From positions 1-38,271 of the forward strand of contig JAEZAA010000137.1 of NCBI GenBank assembly GCA_023430625.1: 38,271 nt of DNA. The letters run 5' to 3'. The translations under genes were made by a program, and so were the position numbers. Origin of the DNA: Pseudomonadota bacterium. Lineage in GTDB: Bacteria > Pseudomonadota > Gammaproteobacteria > Pseudomonadales > Oleiphilaceae. The notes under the pieces are model-generated. The model was not told where the DNA came from and made no database searches. It saw only the letters and a program-made list of their open reading frames with translations. Shown here piece after piece: positions 25,518-33,762 of the stretch; within the stretch, counting starts at the first letter, position 1; each line of letters starts with the position of its first letter.

Positions 25518-26937
25518 CGGATCTGCCTTGGCCGATCTGGATCTCACTTCCCAAATCTTCCCCGAACTTCCCCCCGCAGTCGGCGCGCGCCTGCTGCGGG
25601 ATCTACAGCAAATTCCCACAACCAGCAGCATTTGTGTCGCGCTTAGTGGCGGACTTGATTCGCTGCTGTTGCTGCACAGCGTCGCGCGCTACCGCCGGTT
25701 AATCCCACGGGTCACGATCCGAGCCATTCACGTCCACCATGGTTTGAGTCCACATGCGGATGCCTGGGCCGATCATTGCCGGGCCGAGTGCGCCCGTCTG
25801 GGCATTGAGCTGAGCCTGGTGTCGGTGCAGGTCGGTGAGGTGCAGGGCCTGGGGCTGGAAGCGGCGGCACGCCAGGTACGTTATCAGGCATTCAACGAGC
25901 AACTGGCTGAAGGCGACGTTCTACTGCTGGCTCATCACCAGAACGACCAGGCAGAAACCTTGCTGTTGAACCTGATGCGGGGTTCGGGCGTTAGGGGATT
26001 GGCGGGAATGCCCCGCCAGCGCCGACTCGGCCAGGGGCTGCTGTTTCGTCCACTGCTGGACTGGACCCGCTCAGAACTGGAGGAAATCGCACGGGCCTGG
26101 CGGCTGACCTGGGTGGAGGACGAGAGCAATCAGGACGAGGCGTTGGCGCGAAATTATCTGCGCCACCAGGTGATCCCGGCGCTGGAGCGGCAGTGGCCGG
26201 CGACGGTGAGCCGGATCGCCCGCAGTGCAGACTGGTGCCGGGAAGCCGATGAGCTGCTGGAGGAGCTGGCGGCGGAGGATCTCCGGCGTGCGCTGGACGA
26301 TGCGCAGTCGTTATGCCTGCACCGTCTGGCGGATTTGTCTGCAGCCCGGCAACGGCATCTGCTGCGTTATTGGTTGCAATCCTCCGGCTTCGGTTTTCCT
26401 GGCGAGGCGGGTTTTCAGCGCATCTTCACTGAAATGCTCCCGGCTCGGGTCGATGCCGAGCCAGAACTGCGCTGGCCGGGTGCGATCCTGCGCCGTTACC
26501 GGGACCGTTTGGTGTTGCTGCCTGAATTGCCGCAGGCGACGCCGGATCTGGTTTTGCCCTGGGATCTACGCCAGCCGCTGCAACTGCCCCAGGGGCTGTT
26601 GAGTTTGCAGGCGCTCGCTGCTGGCGAGGTTAATGGGTTCGGGTTACGCCAGCCCCGTCCGGATGAGGTGGTTACTGTACGCTTTCGTCAGGGGGGTGAG
26701 GTGATGCGTCCGGCGCCTTCCGGTATGCGGCGTCCGTTGAAGAAGCTTCTGCAGGAGTGGGGGGTGCCGCCCTGGCAGCGGAACAGCCTGCCGCTGGTTT
26801 ATTTTGGCGATACCCTGGCGGCTGTGCCGGGCTATGCCGTGGCCCGGGAATACCTGGAATCGGGGGCTGCGGCCCTGGTAATTGCCTGGCAGCCAGTGGG
26901 TGACAAGCGCCCGGGTTCGATGGGGCAGTTCGATTGA
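25501..26937 (+). CDS. tilS: tRNA(Ile)-lysidine synthase TilS
   Basis: The 478-residue product modifies C34 of the tRNA-Ile that reads AUA to lysidine, changing both decoding and aminoacylation. The ATP pyrophosphatase loop is VALSGGLDSLLLLH (about residues 47-60). HVHHGLSPHADAWADHC and LLAHHQNDQAETLLLNLMRGSGVRGLAGM are standard TilS motifs. The C-terminal part has the TilS substrate-binding domain, with MRRPLKKLLQEWGVPPWQRNSLPLVY. The ATG at 25501 lies inside the accA coding end, an overlap of 17 nt, which is compatible with translational coupling. The pyrG promoter begins in its last codons. Confidence 0.95.
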   Translation: MAAPINGSALADLDLTSQIFPELPPAVGARLLRDLQQIPTTSSICVALSGGLDSLLLLHSVARYRRLIPRVTIRAIHVHHGLSPHADAWADHCRAECARLGIELSLVSVQVGEVQGLGLEAAARQVRYQAFNEQLAEGDVLLLAHHQNDQAETLLLNLMRGSGVRGLAGMPRQRRLGQGLLFRPLLDWTRSELEEIARAWRLTWVEDESNQDEALARNYLRHQVIPALERQWPATVSRIARSADWCREADELLEELAAEDLRRALDDAQSLCLHRLADLSAARQRHLLRYWLQSSGFGFPGEAGFQRIFTEMLPARVDAEPELRWPGAILRRYRDRLVLLPELPQATPDLVLPWDLRQPLQLPQGLLSLQALAAGEVNGFGLRQPRPDEVVTVRFRQGGEVMRPAPSGMRRPLKKLLQEWGVPPWQRNSLPLVYFGDTLAAVPGYAVAREYLESGAAALVIAWQPVGDKRPGSMGQFD

Positions 26938-26962
26938 GTCGACTTGGCCTTTCTGGTATTCT
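26934..26962 (+). promoter_or_regulatory. Probable sigma-70 promoter of pyrG
   Basis: TTGAGT (26934-26939) and TATTCT (26957-26962) are separated by exactly 17 bp. The -35 keeps TTGA and the -10 matches four of six bases. The -35 overlaps the tilS stop codon. The predicted start near 26969 gives a leader of about 55 nt. Confidence 0.5.
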
Positions 26963-27024
26963 GGCGTCCCATCTTGAGATGACAATCTCCCCTCCTTAAA
27001 TCAACTGATGTTCACGGGATTTGC

Positions 27025-28653
27025 ATGACGCGCTACATCTTCGTCACCGGTGGTGTTGTATCTTCACTTGGGAAAGGGATTGCATCCGCCTCCCTGGCCG
27101 CGATCCTCGAGGCCCGCGGGATCAAGGTGACCATGCTCAAGCTGGACCCCTATATCAACGTGGACCCGGGCACCATGAGCCCGTTCCAGCATGGCGAAGT
27201 CTTCGTCACCAACGATGGCGCGGAAACCGACCTGGATCTGGGGCACTACGAGCGCTTCATCCGTACCACCATGAGCAAGCGCAACAACTTCACCACCGGC
27301 CGCGTCTACGAGACCGTGCTGCGCCGTGAACGCCGGGGCGATTATCTGGGTGGCACCGTGCAGGTGATTCCCCACATCACCGACGAGATCAAGCGTCGTA
27401 TCGTGGAAGGCGCGGGCGATGCCGACGTGGCGCTGGTGGAAATCGGCGGCACCGTGGGTGACATCGAATCCCTGCCGTTTCTTGAAGCCATTCGTCAGTT
27501 GAAAGTGGAAGTGGGCGCCAAGCGCGCGCTGTTCATGCATTTGACGCTGGTGCCTTACATCGCGACCGCCGGCGAAACCAAGACCAAGCCGACCCAGCAT
27601 TCCGTGAAGGAAATGCGTTCCATCGGTCTGCAGCCTGACATCCTGGTGTGCCGCTCCGATCACGAGATCGATGCCTCTTCCCGCCGCAAGATCGCGCTCT
27701 TCACCAATGTGGAAGAGCGTGCGGTGATTGCCCTGGAAGATGCCGATACCATCTATCGCATCCCCATGATGCTGCATGAGCAGCAACTGGACGACATCAT
27801 CGTTGAGCGTTTCGGTCTGGAGTGCGGGCCTGCGGATCTGAGCGAATGGAAAGCGGTGGTGGATGCCGAACTGAACCCGGACCGCACGCTGGAAATCGCC
27901 ATGGTCGGCAAGTACATGGACTTGCTGGATGCTTACAAATCCCTGATTGAGGCAATCAAGCACGCTGGTATCCGGACCCGCACCAAGGTGAAGGTGCGCT
28001 ATATCGACTCCGAAGAGATCGAGCGCAAGGGCACCGATCTGCTGCAAGGCGTGGATGGTATTTTGGTGCCTGGCGGCTTTGGTGAGCGCGGCGTGGAGGG
28101 TAAAATACAGACCGTGCGCTACGCTCGCGAGAACAAGATTCCCTACCTGGGTATCTGTCTTGGTATGCAGGTGGCGGTGATCGAATATGCGCGTCACATG
28201 GCCGGTCTTGAAGGCGCGCACAGTACCGAATTCAAGAAGGACCTCGCGCATCCGGTGGTGGGTCTGATCACGGAGTGGAAAACATCCGAAGGCGACGTGG
28301 AACAACGCTCCGAGGAGTCCGATTTGGGCGGCACCATGCGTCTGGGCGCCCAGGAGTGTGTGCTGGAACCAGACAGCAATGTGTTCCGATGCTATGGCAA
28401 GGAGCGCATCGTTGAACGCCACCGGCACCGCTATGAGGTCAACAACAATTACCTGCCGAAGTTGCAGGAGGCCGGCCTCTTGATTACCGGCCGCTCGGGC
28501 GACAAGACCCTGGTTGAAGTGGTTGAGGTGCCGGATCATCCCTGGTTCGTGGCCTGCCAGTTCCACCCGGAGTTCACATCGACACCACGTGACGGGCATG
28601 GCCTGTTCGAGGGCTTCGTCAAGGCGTCGATCAAGCATTCTGGCAAGAACTAG
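27025..28653 (+). CDS. pyrG: CTP synthase PyrG
   Basis: The 542-residue cytosolic enzyme aminates UTP to CTP with ATP and glutamine. The synthetase domain opens TRYIFVTGGVVSSLGKGIASASLAAILEARG, with the ATP loop, and contains LKLDPYINVDPGTMSPFQHGEVFV and EIGGTVGDIESLPFLEA. The glutamine amidotransferase domain (about 290-542) has the oxyanion and nucleophile region PYLGICLGMQVAV (Cys about 379) and the catalytic His and Glu in CQFHPEFTSTP. Length is standard. It has its own probable promoter and is followed by two hairpins before kdsA. pyrG-kdsA-eno-ftsB-ispD-ispF is a common gammaproteobacterial order. Confidence 0.97.
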   Translation: MTRYIFVTGGVVSSLGKGIASASLAAILEARGIKVTMLKLDPYINVDPGTMSPFQHGEVFVTNDGAETDLDLGHYERFIRTTMSKRNNFTTGRVYETVLRRERRGDYLGGTVQVIPHITDEIKRRIVEGAGDADVALVEIGGTVGDIESLPFLEAIRQLKVEVGAKRALFMHLTLVPYIATAGETKTKPTQHSVKEMRSIGLQPDILVCRSDHEIDASSRRKIALFTNVEERAVIALEDADTIYRIPMMLHEQQLDDIIVERFGLECGPADLSEWKAVVDAELNPDRTLEIAMVGKYMDLLDAYKSLIEAIKHAGIRTRTKVKVRYIDSEEIERKGTDLLQGVDGILVPGGFGERGVEGKIQTVRYARENKIPYLGICLGMQVAVIEYARHMAGLEGAHSTEFKKDLAHPVVGLITEWKTSEGDVEQRSEESDLGGTMRLGAQECVLEPDSNVFRCYGKERIVERHRHRYEVNNNYLPKLQEAGLLITGRSGDKTLVEVVEVPDHPWFVACQFHPEFTSTPRDGHGLFEGFVKASIKHSGKN

Positions 28654-28675
28654 TTTTACCCAGACGAAGTATGAT

Positions 28676-28696
28676 GCGGGTACCAACGGTACCCGC
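28676..28696 (+). terminator. Perfect 9-bp hairpin after pyrG
   Basis: GCGGGTACC, loop AAC, GGTACCCGC, starting 23 nt after the pyrG stop. A third GGTACCCG copy at 28702-28709 follows it, so the right arm sequence is present twice. This gives an alternative pairing with the left arm. Confidence 0.5.
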
Positions 28697-28711
28697 TGAT
28701 TGGTACCCGGA

Positions 28712-28732
28712 AACCGGCAGCTCATGCCGGTT
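28712..28732 (+). terminator. Hairpin with short T-run before kdsA
   Basis: AACCGGCA, loop GCTCA, TGCCGGTT, followed by CTGCGTTTTCC. The 8-bp GC-rich stem and nearby TTTT make this the better intrinsic terminator candidate of the pair. The kdsA start is 25 nt further on, so it may instead tune kdsA expression. Confidence 0.5.
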
Positions 28733-28756
28733 CTGCGTTTTCCAAGAGGCGAGAAG

Positions 28757-29599
28757 ATGCAAAAGACCATCCAGGTAGGCGCAATTCAAATGGCCAATGA
28801 CCGCCCATTCGTGCTCTTCGGTGGCATGAATGTACTGGAGTCACGTGATCTGGCCATGCGCGTGGCGGAGTCCTATGTGGACATCACCCAGCGCCTCGGC
28901 ATTCCCTACGTGTTCAAGGCGTCCTTCGACAAGGCCAACCGCTCGTCCATCACCTCCTACCGTGGACCGGGGCTGGAAGAAGGCCTGCGCATCTTTGAGG
29001 AAGTCAAGCGCACCTTCAACGTGCCCCTGATTACCGACGTGCATGAGCCCTGGCAGGCCAAGCCGGTTGCCGAAGTGGTCGATATCCTGCAGTTGCCGGC
29101 ATTCCTGTCACGCCAAACCGATCTGGTGGTGGCCATGGCGGAAACCGGGGCGGCGATCAATATCAAGAAAGCCCAGTTCCTTGCGCCTCAGGAAATGCGC
29201 CACATCCTCAAAAAATGTGAAGAAGCAGGCAATGAACGCTTGATTCTGTGCGAGCGGGGCTCCAGCTTTGGTTATAACAATCTGGTCGTGGATATGCTGG
29301 GCTTCGGCATCATGAAGCAGTTCCAGTACCCGGTCTTTTTCGACGTGACCCACGCCCTGCAAATGCCAGGCGGTCTGCCTAGTGCCGCCGGTGGGCGTCG
29401 TGAGCAGGTCACCGAACTGGCCCGTGCCGGCATGGCCGTGGGGCTGGCGGGACTGTTCCTGGAGGCGCACCCGGATCCGGACCAGGCCCGCTGTGATGGT
29501 CCCTGCGCGCTGCGCCTCAATCAGCTGGAGCCTTTCCTGAAGCAGATGAAAGCGCTCGACGAATTAGTAAAAGGCTTCGCAACGCTGGACACCAAGTAG
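28757..29599 (+). CDS. kdsA: 3-deoxy-8-phosphooctulonate synthase KdsA
   Basis: This 280-residue enzyme condenses phosphoenolpyruvate and arabinose-5-phosphate to Kdo-8-phosphate, needed for the inner core of lipopolysaccharide, so the cell is Gram-negative. Visible family motifs are LFGGMNVLESRDLAMRVAE, FKASFDKANRSSITSYRGPGLEEGL, ITDVHEPWQAKPVAEVVDILQLPAFLSRQTDL, INIKKAQFLAPQEM, CERGSSFGYNNLVVDM and FDVTHALQMPGG. I set the start at ATG 28757 (MQKTIQVG), which follows AAGAGGCGAGAAG. An upstream TTG at 28700 in the same frame lies inside the hairpin region. eno follows 81 nt later. Confidence 0.96.
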   Translation: MQKTIQVGAIQMANDRPFVLFGGMNVLESRDLAMRVAESYVDITQRLGIPYVFKASFDKANRSSITSYRGPGLEEGLRIFEEVKRTFNVPLITDVHEPWQAKPVAEVVDILQLPAFLSRQTDLVVAMAETGAAINIKKAQFLAPQEMRHILKKCEEAGNERLILCERGSSFGYNNLVVDMLGFGIMKQFQYPVFFDVTHALQMPGGLPSAAGGRREQVTELARAGMAVGLAGLFLEAHPDPDQARCDGPCALRLNQLEPFLKQMKALDELVKGFATLDTK

Positions 29600-29680
29600 C
29601 GGCCGCTCTGGACGCTGACTGCCTGCGAAGCAATAACAAGACTTAGCGATTTTCTTTTTTAAGTTTGAAAACGGAGAGCT

Positions 29681-30985
29681 ATGACAATGGCAAAAATCGC
29701 ATCGATTAAAGCCCGCGAGGTGCTGGATTCCCGTGGAAATCCAACCGTTGAGGCGGACGTAATCCTGGATAACGGCATCATCGGGTCGGCCTGCGCCCCG
29801 TCCGGTGCGTCAACCGGCTCACGCGAGGCGCTTGAGCTGCGCGACAAGGATCCCAAGCGTTACCTGGGCAAAGGCGTCCTCAAGGCCGTCGATGCGGTCA
29901 ACAGCAAAATTGCACCGGCACTGCTTGGCCAGGATCCTGTGAACCAGCGTGAACTGGACCGGATCATGATCGAGCTGGACGGCACCGAGAACAAATCCGT
30001 ACTCGGCGCCAATGCCATTCTCGCCGTGTCCCTGGCTGCCGCCAAAGCCGCGGCAAAAGCCAAGGGTATCCCGCTCTACGCTCACATTGCCGACCTTAAC
30101 GGCACGCCCGGCCAGTATTCCATGCCGGTGCCGATGATGAACATCATCAACGGTGGCGAGCACGCCGATAATAACGTGGACATCCAGGAGTTCATGGTGC
30201 AGCCGGTGGGCGCCAAGAATTTCGCCGAAGCACTGCGTTGCGGTGCTGAGATCTTCCATGCCCTGAAGAAAGTGCTGCACGATCGCGGCCTGAGCACGGC
30301 GGTGGGTGATGAAGGTGGTTTCGCGCCGAACCTGCCATCCAACGAGGCGGCTCTGGAAGCCATCAAGGAAGCGGTGGAGAAGGCCGGTTACAGCCTGGGC
30401 AAGGACGTGACACTGGCCCTGGATTGCGCGTCCTCCGAGTTCTATAAGGACGGCACCTACGACCTGGCCGGTGAGGGCAAGCAGTTTGACGCCACTGGCT
30501 TCGCGGATTACCTGGCGGATCTGACCCAGCGTTATCCGATTGTGTCCATCGAAGATGGTATGCACGAGAGCGATTGGACAGGATGGTCTACACTTACCCA
30601 GAAACTGGGCGACCGGGTTCAACTGGTGGGTGACGATCTGTTCGTGACCAACACCAAGATCCTGAAAGAAGGGATCCAGAAGCAGATTGCCAACTCGATT
30701 CTGATCAAGTTCAACCAGATCGGCAGTCTGTCTGAGACGTTGGATGCCATCAAGATGGCCAAGGATGCAGGCTATACCGCTGTCATCTCCCATCGTTCCG
30801 GTGAAACCGAAGACGCCACCATTGCCGATCTGGCGGTGGGAACCGCGGCTGGTCAGATCAAGACCGGCTCGCTCTGCCGGTCCGACCGGGTGGCGAAGTA
30901 TAACCAGTTGCTGCGTATCGAAGAGCAGCTTGCGGGCCAGGCTCCCTACCGGGGACTGGTTGAAATCAAGGGTCAGGGAAAGTAG
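29681..30985 (+). CDS. eno: Enolase Eno
   Basis: The 434-residue glycolytic enzyme converts 2-phosphoglycerate to phosphoenolpyruvate and is also a degradosome partner in gammaproteobacteria. EVLDSRGNPTVEADV, the SGASTG loop, MNIINGGEHADNNVDIQEFM, VGDEGGFAPN, LALDCASSEFY, SIEDGMHESDW, LVGDDLFVTN, ILIKFNQIGSL, SHRSGETED and the LCRSDRVAKYNQLLRIEEQL tail are all present. Metal ligands Asp, Glu and Asp and the catalytic Glu and Lys lie in these blocks. GGAGAG precedes ATG 29681; ATG 29687 (MAKIASIK) agrees better with homologues and is equally possible. A GC-rich hairpin directly follows the stop, before ftsB. Confidence 0.97.
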   Translation: MTMAKIASIKAREVLDSRGNPTVEADVILDNGIIGSACAPSGASTGSREALELRDKDPKRYLGKGVLKAVDAVNSKIAPALLGQDPVNQRELDRIMIELDGTENKSVLGANAILAVSLAAAKAAAKAKGIPLYAHIADLNGTPGQYSMPVPMMNIINGGEHADNNVDIQEFMVQPVGAKNFAEALRCGAEIFHALKKVLHDRGLSTAVGDEGGFAPNLPSNEAALEAIKEAVEKAGYSLGKDVTLALDCASSEFYKDGTYDLAGEGKQFDATGFADYLADLTQRYPIVSIEDGMHESDWTGWSTLTQKLGDRVQLVGDDLFVTNTKILKEGIQKQIANSILIKFNQIGSLSETLDAIKMAKDAGYTAVISHRSGETEDATIADLAVGTAAGQIKTGSLCRSDRVAKYNQLLRIEEQLAGQAPYRGLVEIKGQGK

Positions 30986-30992
30986 TCGGTGG

Positions 30993-31011
30993 GCCGGGGC
31001 GGCGCCCCGGC
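30993..31011 (+). terminator. GC-rich hairpin between eno and ftsB
   Basis: GCCGGGGC, loop GGC, GCCCCGGC: a perfect 8-bp all-GC stem beginning 8 nt after the eno stop and followed by TAACTTTGCC. It is probably a partial terminator or mRNA-stabilising stem that lowers ftsB relative to the abundant eno message. Confidence 0.6.
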
Positions 31012-31041
31012 TAACTTTGCCGGAGCGGGTGGTTGTGACCG

Positions 31042-31317
31042 ATGAAATGGTTGTGGGCGTTCATGGTGTTCGTCATTCTGGCGCTGCAGGTTCGTCTCTG
31101 GGCCGGCGAGGGTAGCTTTGCCCATGCCCTGGCGTTGCAGGAGCAGATTGAACGGCAGCAGGCGGAAAACCTGAAGCTGCAAGACCGTAATCGTCAGTTG
31201 GATGCCGAGGTGGTTGACCTGAAAACCGCGCAAGGCGCCATTGAAGAGCGTGCCCGGACCCAACTGGGCATGATCCATCAGCGCGAAACCTTCTACATGG
31301 TGGTTGATAAGCCGTAA
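31042..31317 (+). CDS. ftsB: Cell division protein FtsB
   Basis: The 91-residue bitopic membrane protein has a single N-terminal transmembrane helix (WLWAFMVFVILALQVRLWAG) and then a periplasmic coiled coil (about 25-65) rich in Gln, Glu and Leu (QEQIERQQAENLKLQDRNRQLDAEVVDLK). It ends with the conserved AIEERARTQLGMIHQRETFY motif. FtsB forms a complex with FtsL and FtsQ at the division site. The E. coli protein has 103 residues, so this is a normal size. Its position between eno and ispD is the usual one. GCGGGTGG lies upstream of the ATG. Confidence 0.93.
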   Translation: MKWLWAFMVFVILALQVRLWAGEGSFAHALALQEQIERQQAENLKLQDRNRQLDAEVVDLKTAQGAIEERARTQLGMIHQRETFYMVVDKP

Positions 31318-31378
31318 TCTGCCTGCTGGCAGGTACTCTGTTGTCTTCCACCATCGTCCCGCCGCCTTTGGCCATCAC

Positions 31379-31412
31379 CTTCGCTATGACCAACAGTGCG
31401 CTTCGCTATGAC
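31379..31412 (+). repeat. 22-bp direct repeat at the ispD start
   Basis: CTTCGCTATGAC occurs at 31379-31390 and again at 31401-31412, followed by CAACA and AACA respectively. Each copy contains an ATG. The second ATG (31408) is in frame with ispD. The first (31385) opens another frame. Confidence 0.6.
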
Positions 31413-32205
31413 AACACGCATGGATTCTGCCTTCGAACCTCGACTGTGGGTCATCGTGCCCGCGGCAGGCGTAGGCACCCGCATGGGCAGCAGCATTCCC
31501 AAGCAGTACCTGTCCCTGGGTTCCCAGACGGTCATTGAGCAGACGCTGCGGGCGCTGCTGGCTCACGCCCATATTTCCTCCCTCTATCTTGTGCTCGACC
31601 CGGATGACGCCTATTGGGCGCGTCTGCCGCTGGCCGCTGATGCTCGCATCCACCGCGTGGCCGGCGGATCCGAACGTTGCTTTTCCGTGCTCAACGCCCT
31701 TGCCGAAATTGCTCCCCTGGCGCGGCCCCAGGACTGGGTCCTGGTGCATGACGTGGCCCGTCCTTGCCTGCGCCAGCAGGATCTGGATCGGCTGTTGCGG
31801 CAACTGTGGGACGATCGGGTGGGTGGCCTGTTGGGTGTGCCGGTGGCCGATACCTTGAAGCGGGCGGATGGCGACGGCCAGGTGATGGAGACGATCGACC
31901 GGCGTCAGGTCTGGCGGGCCTACACGCCCCAGATGTTTCGCTTTGGTTTGCTGCACGACGCGCTACAGAAGGCACTGGGCGCGGGCGCCCTGGTGACTGA
32001 TGAGGCATCGGCCGTGGAGTTTGCCGGCCACCGGCCTCGCATGGTGGACGGCCATGGCGACAATATCAAGATCACGGTACCGGGCGATCTGGCGCTGGCC
32101 CAGTTATTTCTGGTACAGCGTGATTCGTCGCCAGCGGCGCCATCTGCCGCCATGCCGGCTTCACCGTTTCTCCAGACCACATCCTCAACGAAAACGCAGG
32201 AGTAG
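31408..32205 (+). CDS. ispD: 2-C-methyl-D-erythritol 4-phosphate cytidylyltransferase IspD
   Basis: This 265-residue enzyme adds CTP to methylerythritol phosphate in the non-mevalonate isoprenoid route. The nucleotidyl-transferase motif is VIVPAAGVGTRMGSSIPKQYLSL, with Arg and Lys of the catalytic pair. LVHDVARPCLRQQDL, GVPVADTLKRADGDG, AYTPQMFRF, TDEASAVEF and DNIKITVPGDLALA are family blocks. The C-terminus has an unconserved tail of about 25 Ser, Ala and Pro residues. Starts at 31396 (GTG), 31408 (ATG) and 31420 (ATG) are all possible with no clear ribosome site. I choose 31408. A direct repeat overlaps this start. It is followed directly by ispF, with 4 nt between. Confidence 0.93.
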   Translation: MTTRMDSAFEPRLWVIVPAAGVGTRMGSSIPKQYLSLGSQTVIEQTLRALLAHAHISSLYLVLDPDDAYWARLPLAADARIHRVAGGSERCFSVLNALAEIAPLARPQDWVLVHDVARPCLRQQDLDRLLRQLWDDRVGGLLGVPVADTLKRADGDGQVMETIDRRQVWRAYTPQMFRFGLLHDALQKALGAGALVTDEASAVEFAGHRPRMVDGHGDNIKITVPGDLALAQLFLVQRDSSPAAPSAAMPASPFLQTTSSTKTQE

Positions 32206-32209
32206 GGGC

Positions 32210-32707
32210 GTGACCATACCTTTTCGCGTAGGCCAAGGCTTTGACGTACATGCCTTTGAGGCGGGTGACCATGTCATCCTCGGCGGCGTGCGCATTCCGT
32301 TTTCCCAGAAGTTTGCGGCCCACTCCGACGGCGACGTACTGCTGCATGCCTTGGCGGATGCGCTGTTAGGTGCAGTCGGGCTTGGCGACATTGGCCACCA
32401 TTTCCCCGACACCGATCCGCGCTTTCGCGGTGCCGACAGTCGTATGCTGCTGCGCCATGTGATGGAGCAGGTGCTGAATCAGGGATACCAGGTGCTGAAT
32501 GTGGATGCCACGATCATTGCGCAGGCGCCCAAGATGGCGCCGCACATTGAGCAGATGCGGCAGCACATCGCCGAGGATCTGGGGGTGACCAGCGCGCAGG
32601 TGAACGTGAAGGCGACCACCAGCGAGCGGCTCGGCTTTACCGGCCGGGGCGAGGGCATCGCCTGTCAGGCGGTGTGCCTGTTGGCTGCCCGGGAGAATCG
32701 GTCTTGA
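32210..32707 (+). CDS. ispF: 2-C-methyl-D-erythritol 2,4-cyclodiphosphate synthase IspF
   Basis: This 165-residue enzyme cyclises CDP-methylerythritol phosphate, two steps after IspD. The sequence reads RVGQGFDVHAF (zinc Asp and His), LGGVRIPF, AHSDGDVLLHALADALLGAVGLGDIGHHFPDTD, DSRMLLRHVM, NVDATIIAQAPKMAPHIEQMR and VNVKATTSERLGFTGRGEGIACQAV. I start at GTG 32210: AGGAG at 32198-32202 gives a 7-nt spacing and the family begins a few residues before GFDVHAF. A longer frame begins at 32000 inside ispD. The stop TGA at 32705 overlaps the TTG start of truD. Confidence 0.95.
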   Translation: MTIPFRVGQGFDVHAFEAGDHVILGGVRIPFSQKFAAHSDGDVLLHALADALLGAVGLGDIGHHFPDTDPRFRGADSRMLLRHVMEQVLNQGYQVLNVDATIIAQAPKMAPHIEQMRQHIAEDLGVTSAQVNVKATTSERLGFTGRGEGIACQAVCLLAARENRS

Positions 32708-33762
32708 GCCGGCAGATTGCGGATCTGCCCCGGGCTTGGCCCGCGACTGGCTGTCGCGCCGAATTTCGCCGGGAGGTGACGGACTTCCGCGTCGACGAAG
32801 TGCTGGGATTTGCCCTGGACGGCGAAGGCGAGCATGTCTTTCTTTATCTTGAAAAGATTGACCTCAATACCGAGGAGGTCGCACGCCGGATTGCTCGGCT
32901 GGCGGATGTGCGGCAGATGGATGTGGGCTTTAGCGGCATGAAGGACCGCCGGGCCGTGGCGCGTCAGTGGTTCAGCGTCTATCTCTCCAATCGGCCGGCG
33001 CCAGACTGGACGCAGCTGAACGCCGCGGACCTGCAAGTGCTGGAAATCAGCCGTCATCGTCAGAAGCTGCGGCGGGGCCAGCATCAGGGCAACCGCTTCG
33101 AAATCCGCCTGCGTGATCTGCAGGGCGATCGCGAGGCACTGGAAAAAGTACTGACCGCGCTGCGCGACCAGGGCTTTCCCAATTACTTCGGCGAGCAGCG
33201 CTTCGGCATCAACGGCGCTAATCTGGATCGGGCGGAAAACCTGTTTCGCCGGGACTTGCGCCAACGGGACCGGCATAAGCGTGGCATATATCTGTCCGCG
33301 GCACGTTCCTGGTTGTTCAATCTGGTATTGGCCCGGCGGGTTGCTGCCGGCAATTGGCAGACACTGATCGAGGGCGATCTGGCTGGCGAGGTTCCGGTCG
33401 CGGATTGGCAGGATCAACGGGCCGTGCCGACTGGGCCTTTATATGGCGACGCACCGGTAACCACCGAGGGAGCCTGTGGCGAGATCGAGCAGGCGGTGGC
33501 CGCGGCCGAGCCATTGTTCATCGAGGGGCTGAAGTCGCAGCGCATCCGGCCGGAACGTCGCCCTCTGGTGGCTTATCCCATGGGCCTGCGCTGGACTTTT
33601 GACGCCCAGGATCTAACCTTGAACTTTGCCTTGACCAGCGGCAGCTTTGCCACCGCCCTGTTGCGGGAATGTGTCGAGCTTGAGGTTAACTGGTATCGTG
33701 CCGAGAGCTGGGCGGGTCAGACAGTGACGCCGGTTGATGAGGAAGACGCGGAGGACCTGTGA
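32704..33762 (+). CDS. truD: tRNA pseudouridine(13) synthase TruD
   Basis: The 352-residue enzyme makes pseudouridine 13 in tRNA-Glu and is close in length to E. coli TruD (349). Key blocks are REVTDFRVDEVLGFALDGEGEHVFLYLEK, VGFSGMKDRRAVARQWFSV with the catalytic Asp in GMKD, RHRQKLRRGQHQGNRFEIRLRDL, PNYFGEQRFGINGANL, and SAARSWLFNLVLARRV. I choose TTG 32704, which overlaps the ispF stop in TTGA and has GGGAG at 32691-32695. An upstream TTG at 32674 would extend further into ispF. Its own stop overlaps the surE start. Confidence 0.94.
   Translation: MSRQIADLPRAWPATGCRAEFRREVTDFRVDEVLGFALDGEGEHVFLYLEKIDLNTEEVARRIARLADVRQMDVGFSGMKDRRAVARQWFSVYLSNRPAPDWTQLNAADLQVLEISRHRQKLRRGQHQGNRFEIRLRDLQGDREALEKVLTALRDQGFPNYFGEQRFGINGANLDRAENLFRRDLRQRDRHKRGIYLSAARSWLFNLVLARRVAAGNWQTLIEGDLAGEVPVADWQDQRAVPTGPLYGDAPVTTEGACGEIEQAVAAAEPLFIEGLKSQRIRPERRPLVAYPMGLRWTFDAQDLTLNFALTSGSFATALLRECVELEVNWYRAESWAGQTVTPVDEEDAEDL

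Noticed and set aside
27064..28770. 568-codon minus-strand frame opposite pyrG
   Set aside because: Same antisense effect; no motif, no ribosome site, and it spans the pyrG-kdsA hairpins.
29819..30793. 324-codon minus-strand frame opposite eno
   Set aside because: Antisense of enolase; no family resemblance.
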